This document shows positions 12,107-13,031 of a DNA stretch of 13,031 nucleotides, in pieces (position 1 is the stretch's first letter; each line of letters opens with the position of its first letter). The notes under the pieces are model-generated. The model had not been told where the DNA came from. It saw only the letters and a program-made list of their open reading frames with translations, and searched no databases. Position numbers and translations under genes: made by a program. The stretch spans positions 6,929 to 19,959 of the forward strand of contig MEXZ01000078.1 of the NCBI GenBank assembly GCA_001773855.1, read 5' to 3'. This DNA comes from Candidatus Aminicenantes bacterium RBG_13_64_14. Lineage in GTDB: Bacteria; Acidobacteriota; Aminicenantia; Aminicenantales; Saccharicenantaceae.

Positions 12107-13031
12107 GTGACCTCCAAAGAGCGGATGCTCCGCGCCCTCGCCCGGGAGAAGCCCGACCGCCTGCCGGTGACCGTCCACCAGTGGCAGAAGTATCATCTCG
12201 ACACTTTCCTGGGCGGGCTGTCTGACCTCGAGGCGTTCGGGAAGTTCGGCCTGGACGCGTCGATCCAGTATTTCGAGGACATGGGCCAATTCTGGCTGAC
12301 GGACGCCGACTTCACCAAATTCTCGACGCCCGAATGGCGGGACGAAGCAGAAGTTTTGAGCGCCGACTCCGACCGCCGGATCTGCCTTCATACCATAACT
12401 ACGCCTGGCGGCAAACTGACCTACAGGACCGAAGGCAACCGGATGACGACCTGGATCACCAAATACCTGATCAAGCACGACGACGACATCCGCCTCATCG
12501 AGAAGTACATGCCCGTCCCGAAGCTCGACCCGGCCCCGGTCAGGCGCGCCTACGACGCAGTCGGCGACCGGGGCATCCTGCGCGGCTTCGTCTGGGGCGA
12601 CCAGGCCGGATGCTGGCAGCACGCCGCCTGCCTCATCGACACCCAGGACATCATCCTCCGTACCTTCGACAAACCCGATTGGGTCCACGAGCTGCTTCGT
12701 ATCCTCCTCGATAAAAAGCTGCGCTTCATCGAGTCCATGAAAGGGGCCCGCTTCGACCTCATCGAAACGGGCGGAGGAGCCGCGTCATCGACTCTCATCT
12801 CCCCTGCCCTGCACAAAGAATATTGCCTGCCCTACGACCGGAAGATGCACGACGCCCTCCACTCGCTCAACTTCAAGGTCGTCTACCATACCTGCGGCGG
12901 CACGAAAGGCATCGAGGAGCACATCGTCGCTAACGGCTGCGACGCCTCGGAGACCCTGGCCCCGACCTCGATCGGCGGCAATCAGGAGCCGTGGGAGTTC
13001 AAGGCGAAGATCGGGCGCCGCCTGGCCCTCA
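12107..13031 (+). CDS. Uroporphyrinogen decarboxylase (URO-D)/corrinoid methyltransferase-superfamily protein; C-terminus cut by window edge
   Basis: Read from GTG 12107, the open frame gives 308 codons to the edge. The N-terminus, (M)TSKERMLRALAREKPDRLPV, is the classic opening of URO-D-superfamily proteins and supports GTG over the in-frame ATG at 12083, which lies within the promoter spacer. Later landmarks are GFVWGDQAG, ETGGGAASSTLISPALHKEYCLPYDRKM in outline (about 224-251), and VVYHTCGG with His261 and Cys263. The HxC pair matches the zinc-binding site of MtaA/CmuA-type methyltransferases rather than heme-pathway HemE. Such proteins move methyl groups between corrinoid proteins and thiols, or have unassigned roles. 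No corrinoid protein gene is visible; the downstream neighbour is outside the window. It is divergent from the GH29 gene. Superfamily is confident; reaction is not. Confidence 0.87.
   Translation, partial: MTSKERMLRALAREKPDRLPVTVHQWQKYHLDTFLGGLSDLEAFGKFGLDASIQYFEDMGQFWLTDADFTKFSTPEWRDEAEVLSADSDRRICLHTITTPGGKLTYRTEGNRMTTWITKYLIKHDDDIRLIEKYMPVPKLDPAPVRRAYDAVGDRGILRGFVWGDQAGCWQHAACLIDTQDIILRTFDKPDWVHELLRILLDKKLRFIESMKGARFDLIETGGGAASSTLISPALHKEYCLPYDRKMHDALHSLNFKVVYHTCGGTKGIEEHIVANGCDASETLAPTSIGGNQEPWEFKAKIGRRLAL

Noticed and set aside
12050-12688. Minus-strand ORF of 212 codons opposite the URO-D-family gene
   Set aside because: Antisense shadow that would start inside a conserved coding region and contain no recognisable domain.

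Overview
The window is GC-rich bacterial chromosome, densely packed with genes on both strands. Lipoprotein signal peptides and an outer-membrane beta-barrel indicate a diderm (Gram-negative) cell. A split glycine-dehydrogenase-type subunit, a GH29 fucosidase lipoprotein and a URO-D-family protein together suggest an uncultured heterotroph of the Acidobacteriota/Aminicenantes type. That placement is an inference from gene content and cannot be tested from one window. I see no mobile element, CRISPR array, rRNA or tRNA.

Layout. Positions 1-2241 hold a minus-strand operon: a consensus sigma70-type promoter, a short-chain dehydrogenase, then a divergent glycine dehydrogenase subunit 1 (GcvPA-like) that runs off the left edge. 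Positions 2183-2518 hold no confident gene, but contain a 49-codon minus-strand ORF that looks like the last strands of an outer-membrane barrel. Positions 2519-3331 are thiD (+), which overlaps tail to tail by 50 bp with a minus-strand ABC-type substrate-binding lipoprotein (3282-4316). Upstream of that gene is a fold-type-II PLP threonine/serine dehydratase (4374-5348, -). Positions 5545-7787 are a plus-strand unit of a DUF72 protein translationally coupled to lysA, ending in a strong hairpin. An AhpE-like peroxiredoxin (7820-8287, -) is divergent from a two-gene plus-strand operon for an exported beta-rich protein and an outer-membrane beta-barrel protein (8502-10543). A GH29 alpha-L-fucosidase-like lipoprotein (10571-12004, -) is divergent from a URO-D/methyltransferase-family gene (12107 to the right edge).

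The genes are mostly short independent units and do not form one pathway. The clearest units are SDR+GcvPA-like, DUF72+LysA, and exported protein+OM barrel. The last is the best candidate for an undescribed envelope system.

The regulatory DNA is unusually readable. Several starts have -35/-10 pairs at 17-bp spacing. In two cases (DUF72 and the URO-D-family gene) the -10 box lies so close to the start codon that the mRNA should be leaderless or nearly so, and this fixes the start codon. Perfect short palindromes lie upstream of the ribosome binding sites of thiD and the peroxiredoxin gene, and a G/C-only hairpin of about 47 nt lies just upstream of the exported-protein promoter. All functional statements rest on motifs read by eye; no database search was possible.
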